Shown piece after piece: positions 60,612 to 64,000 of a stretch of DNA of 64,000 nucleotides (positions are counted from its first letter, which is position 1; every line of letters begins with the position of its first letter). The notes beneath the pieces were generated by a model that was given only the letters and a program-made list of their open reading frames with translations, was not told the DNA's origin and did no database searches. Made by a program: the position numbers and the translations under genes. Source of the stretch: Streptomyces rubiginosohelvolus (GTDB lineage Bacteria; Actinomycetota; Actinomycetes; Streptomycetales; Streptomycetaceae); contig NZ_BMTW01000007.1 in assembly GCF_014649875.1 (NCBI RefSeq), forward strand, positions 80,818 through 144,817, written 5' to 3'.

Positions 60612-61231
60612 GCGGTGCGGCCTTTCAGCGTGCGCGGGGCGCGGGGCGCGCCGGAGGTGCGGGGGGCGGCGGACGCGCCGGGGGTTCGGGGGGTGCCGGA
60701 GGTCCCGGGCGCGCCGGACGTGCGGTGGGCCGCCACCGCCTGCTGGAGCCGGTTCTGTGCGGGAGCCCGCCAGATGTGGCAGATGGCGAGGGCCAGGGCG
60801 TCGGCGGCGTCGGCGGGCTTGGGCGGGGCGTCCAGCCGGAGCAGCCGGGTCACCATTGCCCCGACCTGGGCCTTCTCCGCGCGGCCCGATCCGGTGACGG
60901 CGGCCTTGACCTCGCTGGGCGTGTGCAGGGCGACCGGGATGCCCCGGCGGGCGGCGCAGAGCATGGCGATCGCGCTGGCCTGGGCGGTGCCCATCACCGT
61001 ACGGACGTTGTGCTGGGCGAAGACCCGCTCCACCGCCACGTAACCCGGGGAGTACTCGTCGAGCCAGGCTTCGATGCCCTGCTCCACGGCGACGAGCCGG
61101 TCGCCCAGCTCCGCGTCCGCCGGGGTGCGCACGACGCCGACGCCGAGCATGGTCAGCGGGCGGCCCGCGACCCCCTCGACCACACCGACACCGCACCGGG
61201 TCAGCCCCGGGTCAACGCCCAGAACCCGCAT
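60608..61231 (-). CDS. ruvC: Holliday junction resolvase RuvC
   Basis: Metal-dependent nuclease that cuts Holliday junctions symmetrically. The acidic catalytic residues Asp7 (GVDPG), Glu68 (AVERVF), Asp141 and Asp144 (DAADALA) are intact. The core is about 165 residues; a further 40-residue Ala/Pro/Thr/Arg-rich tail (from about 168) has no known function. First gene of the ruv unit. Confidence 0.96.
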   Translation of the reverse strand: MRVLGVDPGLTRCGVGVVEGVAGRPLTMLGVGVVRTPADAELGDRLVAVEQGIEAWLDEYSPGYVAVERVFAQHNVRTVMGTAQASAIAMLCAARRGIPVALHTPSEVKAAVTGSGRAEKAQVGAMVTRLLRLDAPPKPADAADALALAICHIWRAPAQNRLQQAVAAHRTSGAPGTSGTPRTPGASAAPRTSGAPRAPRTLKGRTA

Positions 61232-61326
61232 GGAGCCCCCCTGTCCTCGCTGCTCGCGACGCCCACTCGTTCATCTGTTCCCGCAGGCTATCGGCTCGCA
61301 CTGACAAAGCCTCGCAACCACATGAC

Positions 61327-61359
61327 GACGGGCCGACGGGGTGTCCCCGTCGGCCCGTC
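61327..61359 (-). terminator. yebC terminator
   Basis: A perfect 15-bp stem (GACGGGCCGACGGGG and complement) with a TGT loop, 24 nt after the yebC stop. It separates the pdx-yebC unit from ruvC. Confidence 0.92.
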
Positions 61360-61383
61360 ATACCGTGCTGTGCCGGCCGCGCC

Positions 61384-62136
61384 TCAGGCGTCGACCTTCT
61401 CCATGACCTCGTCGGACACGTCGAAGTTGGCGAAGACGTTCTGCACGTCGTCGCTGTCCTCCAGCGCGTCGATGAGCTTGAAGATCTTGCGCGCGCCCTC
61501 TTCGTCCAGCTCGACCTGCATGGTCGGCAGGAAGTTGGCCTCGGCGGAGTCGTAGTCGATGCCCGCCTCCTGGAGGGCGGTGCGCACCGCGACCATGTCG
61601 GTGGCCTCGCTGACCACCTCGAAGGTCTCGCCGAGGTCGTTGACCTCTTCGGCGCCCGCGTCGAGGACCGCGCCGAGGACGTCGTCCTCGGACAGCTCGC
61701 CCTTGGGCACGATCACGACGCCCTTGCGGTTGAACAGGTACGAGACGGAGCCCGGGTCGGCCATCGAGCCGCCGTTCCGGGTCATCGCGACACGTACGTC
61801 GGACGCGGCGCGGTTGCGGTTGTCGGTCAGGCACTCGATGAGCACCGCGACACCGTTGGGGCCGTAACCCTCGTACATGATCGTCTCGTAGTCGGTACCG
61901 CCCGCTTCGAGACCGCCGCCGCGCTTGACGGCGGAATCGATGTTCTTGTTCGGGACGGAACTCTTCTTCGCCTTCTGGATGGCATCGACGAGCGTCGGGT
62001 TGCCATCGGGGTCGACGCCGCCGGAGCGGGCCGCGACCTCGATGTTCTTGATCAGCTTCGCGAAGAGCTTGCCGCGCTTGGCGTCAATCACGGCCTTCTT
62101 GTGCTTCGTCGTAGCCCATTTAGAGTGGCCGGACAT
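61384..62136 (-). CDS. yebC: YebC/TACO1-family protein
   Basis: Conserved 250-residue protein of the YebC family. Members have been called transcription regulators, and more recent work links them to translation of proline-rich stretches. The N-terminal SGHSKWATTKHKKAVIDAKRG and the three-domain layout are standard. I start at the ATG giving MSGHSKW, with AAGGAG upstream; the open frame continues eight codons. It follows pdxT on the same strand, in the usual pdxS-pdxT-yebC order. Confidence 0.95.
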   Translation of the reverse strand: MSGHSKWATTKHKKAVIDAKRGKLFAKLIKNIEVAARSGGVDPDGNPTLVDAIQKAKKSSVPNKNIDSAVKRGGGLEAGGTDYETIMYEGYGPNGVAVLIECLTDNRNRAASDVRVAMTRNGGSMADPGSVSYLFNRKGVVIVPKGELSEDDVLGAVLDAGAEEVNDLGETFEVVSEATDMVAVRTALQEAGIDYDSAEANFLPTMQVELDEEGARKIFKLIDALEDSDDVQNVFANFDVSDEVMEKVDA

Positions 62137-62197
62137 CTGCCTTCTCCTTCGCGTCACCAAAATCGAGTCGAACCCGAGAGATCCTACCGGGGTCCGC

Positions 62198-62791
62198 TCA
62201 CTTCACTGCGCGCACCATGTCCACGAACAGAGCGTGCACGCGATGATCGCCGGTCAGTTCGGGATGGAACGACGTGGCGAGGACATTTCGCTGGCGTACG
62301 GCCACGATGTGGCCGCCGTGCTCGGCGATGACCTCCGCCTCGGCCCCGACGGACTCCACCCAGGGGGCGCGGATGAACACGCCCTCCACGGGGCCGCCGT
62401 CGATCCCGGCGACCTCGACCGCGGCCTCGAACGACTCGTTCTGCCGGCCGAAGGCGTTGCGCCGCACGATCATGTCGATGCCGCCGATGGTCTCCTGGCC
62501 CGAGCGCGGGTCGAGGATCTTCTCGGCGAGCAGGATCATCCCGGCGCAGGTGCCGTAGACCGGCATCCCGGCCCGGACCCGCTCACGCAGCGGCTCCATC
62601 ATGCCGAAGAGGACCGCCAGTTTGGACATGGTGGTCGACTCGCCGCCCGGGATGACCAGGCCGTCGACCTCGGCGAGCTCCTCGGGGCGCCGGACCGGCC
62701 TGGCCAGGGCGTCCGCCGAGGCCAGGGCGATCAGGTGCTCCCGTACGTCGCCCTGAAGTGCGAGGACGCCGATCACAGGGGTGTCGCTCAT
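62198..62791 (-). CDS. pdxT: Pyridoxal 5'-phosphate synthase glutaminase subunit PdxT
   Basis: Releases ammonia from glutamine for PdxS. The catalytic triad is Cys82 (YGTCAGM), His176 and Glu178 (SFHPEL); the oxyanion motif PGGEST is at about 48-53. Length 197. The ATG lies 6 nt after the pdxS stop. Confidence 0.97.
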   Translation of the reverse strand: MSDTPVIGVLALQGDVREHLIALASADALARPVRRPEELAEVDGLVIPGGESTTMSKLAVLFGMMEPLRERVRAGMPVYGTCAGMILLAEKILDPRSGQETIGGIDMIVRRNAFGRQNESFEAAVEVAGIDGGPVEGVFIRAPWVESVGAEAEVIAEHGGHIVAVRQRNVLATSFHPELTGDHRVHALFVDMVRAVK

Positions 62792-62797
62792 CAGTGG

Positions 62798-63718
62798 TTA
62801 CCAGCCGCGGTTGGCGTAGCGCTCGGACTCGGGCAGGGTGTCGCAGTTGATGCCGACCATGGCCTCACCCAGGTTGCGGGAGGCGTCCGCGATGACCTTC
62901 GGGTCGTCGTAGAAGGTGGTGGCCTTCACGATGGCGGCGGCGCGCTTGGCCGGGTCGCCGGACTTGAAGATGCCGGAGCCGACGAAGACGCCCTCGGCGC
63001 CGAGCTGGCGCATCAGCGCGGCGTCGGCCGGGGTGGCGACGCCACCGGCGGAGAACAGCACGACGGGCAGCTTGCCGAGCTCGGCGACCTCCTTGACCAG
63101 CTCGTAGGGGGCGCGGAGGTCCTTGGCGGCGGCGTACAGCTCGTTGTTGTCGAAGCCGCGCAGTCGCGCGATCTCGTTCTTGATCTGGCGCAGGTGGCGG
63201 ACGGCCTCGACGACGTTGCCGGTGCCGGCCTCGCCCTTCGAGCGGATCATGGCCGCGCCCTCGGCGATGCGGCGCAGGGCCTCGCCCAGGTTGGTGGCAC
63301 CACAGACGAAGGGGGTGGTGAAGGCGAACTTGTCGCTGTGGTTGACCTCGTCGGCCGGGGTGAGGACCTCGGACTCGTCGATGTAGTCGACACCGAGGGA
63401 CTGGAGGACCTGAGCCTCGACGAAGTGGCCGATGCGGGACTTGGCCATGACCGGGATGGAGACGGCCCCGATGATCTCCTCGATCATGTTGGGGTCGGAC
63501 ATCCGGGCCACGCCGCCGTCCTTGCGGATGTCGGCGGGGACCCGCTCCAGGGCCATGACGGCCACGGCGCCCGCGTCCTCGGCGATCTTCGCCTGCTCGG
63601 CGTCGACGACGTCCATGATCACGCCGCCCTTGAGCTGCTCGGCCATGCCGCGCTTGACGCGGGCGGTGCCGGTGGCGGGGGACTCGGCGGACTGCGGGGT
63701 GCTGGGAAGCGTGGACAC
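62798..63718 (-). CDS. pdxS: Pyridoxal 5'-phosphate synthase subunit PdxS
   Basis: Assembles PLP from ribose 5-phosphate, glyceraldehyde 3-phosphate and ammonia. The key residues are Asp36 (IMDVV) and the Schiff-base lysine Lys93 (VMAKSRIGH), with the second active-site lysine in the RSKGEAGTG loop. It is a TIM barrel of 306 residues that forms a dodecamer with PdxT. The GTG has TGAGGT upstream. A 7-bp hairpin (GCTGTGG/CCACAGC) lies in its leader, without a known role. Confidence 0.97.
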   Translation of the reverse strand: MSTLPSTPQSAESPATGTARVKRGMAEQLKGGVIMDVVDAEQAKIAEDAGAVAVMALERVPADIRKDGGVARMSDPNMIEEIIGAVSIPVMAKSRIGHFVEAQVLQSLGVDYIDESEVLTPADEVNHSDKFAFTTPFVCGATNLGEALRRIAEGAAMIRSKGEAGTGNVVEAVRHLRQIKNEIARLRGFDNNELYAAAKDLRAPYELVKEVAELGKLPVVLFSAGGVATPADAALMRQLGAEGVFVGSGIFKSGDPAKRAAAIVKATTFYDDPKVIADASRNLGEAMVGINCDTLPESERYANRGW

Positions 63719-63851
63719 GGGACCTCACTCGGTGAAAGACGCTGGATACTGCATCGCCGAGCAAACGCTGTGGGAGCAGGCCACAGCAAGGGCCAATGAA
63801 CAGGCCGTGGATCGTTTTGGCCTGGGATCTCCGCCCCGGTCGTTCCCCGGC

Positions 63852-64000
63852 TCAGGTGCCCGGGCGGTCCGCGAGGGCCACCGGCGGGGCGTCGTCCATC
63901 TCGAAGGCGAGCGGGAACGGGGCGTGCCCGGCCAGCCGCAGGAGCCGGACCGTGCGGTGCCGGCGCAGGGCGCGGGCGGCGCGCACGGCGTCGTTGTGGA
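63852..64000 (-). CDS. 3' end of an unidentified gene
   Basis: Only the last 48 codons are inside the window. They are rich in Arg, Ala and Leu (NDAVRAARALRRHRTVRLLRLAG), followed by a short acidic and Pro-rich end and a TGA stop. I do not recognise the family; the coding frame is supported by the typical third-position G/C. It lies about 130 nt upstream of pdxS on the same strand. Confidence 0.6.
   Translation of the reverse strand, partial: HNDAVRAARALRRHRTVRLLRLAGHAPFPLAFEMDDAPPVALADRPGT

Overview
The window is a piece of a high-G+C actinobacterial chromosome, almost certainly Streptomyces. It carries bldD, the actinobacterial IHF gene (mihF) beside gmk and rpoZ, many GTG and TTG starts, and the conserved block pyr-bldD-nusB-efp-aro-alaS-rpsD-hisS-relA-apt-secFD-yajC-ruvBAC-yebC-pdxTS known from Streptomyces. 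There is no rRNA, tRNA, insertion sequence, prophage or CRISPR array. Nearly all genes are core genes on the minus strand; the few plus-strand genes are mostly single-gene units.

Layout. (1) 0-5.7 kb: an aldehyde dehydrogenase, GuaB1 (IMPDH/GMP reductase family), a divergent stand-alone class I terpene synthase, and a SorC-type sugar-sensing regulator that ends a fmt-rsmB-rpe-regulator unit. (2) 5.7-16.6 kb: rpe, rsmB, fmt, a small HTH protein, a helicase-dead-looking PriA, metK, coaBC, rpoZ, gmk and mihF. (3) 16.6-26.8 kb: pyrimidine synthesis, pyrR-pyrB-pyrC-(membrane protein)-carA-carB, then a strong terminator, then pyrD-pyrF. A PyrR-binding RNA hairpin overlaps the pyrR ribosome-binding site. 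(4) 26.8-30.8 kb: bldD with its own BldD box, then nusB, efp, a degenerate M24-peptidase-like protein and a proline-rich P-loop protein. (5) 30.8-37 kb: shikimate genes aroQ, a fused aroK-aroB, aroC, aroE, plus mltG. (6) 37-47 kb: ruvX, alaS, two small membrane proteins, a STAND-type ATPase, rpsD, an iron-box-controlled DUF2470 protein, rarA and a VKOR-family protein. (7) 47-58.7 kb: hisS, an MBL hydrolase, a membrane-anchored cyclophilin, a DUF349 protein behind a structured leader, relA, apt, secF, secD, yajC. (8) 58.7-64 kb: ruvB, ruvA, ruvC, yebC, pdxT, pdxS and the 3' end of an unidentified gene.

Units are separated by long perfect GC-rich hairpins, which I list as terminators. No single locus here is clearly a new multi-gene system. 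The most informative unusual signals are the PyrR RNA element, the iron box in front of the DUF2470 gene, the M24-like protein that has lost its metal ligands, the structured leader before the DUF349 gene, the aroK-aroB fusion, and the terminator-like hairpin in the guaB1 leader.
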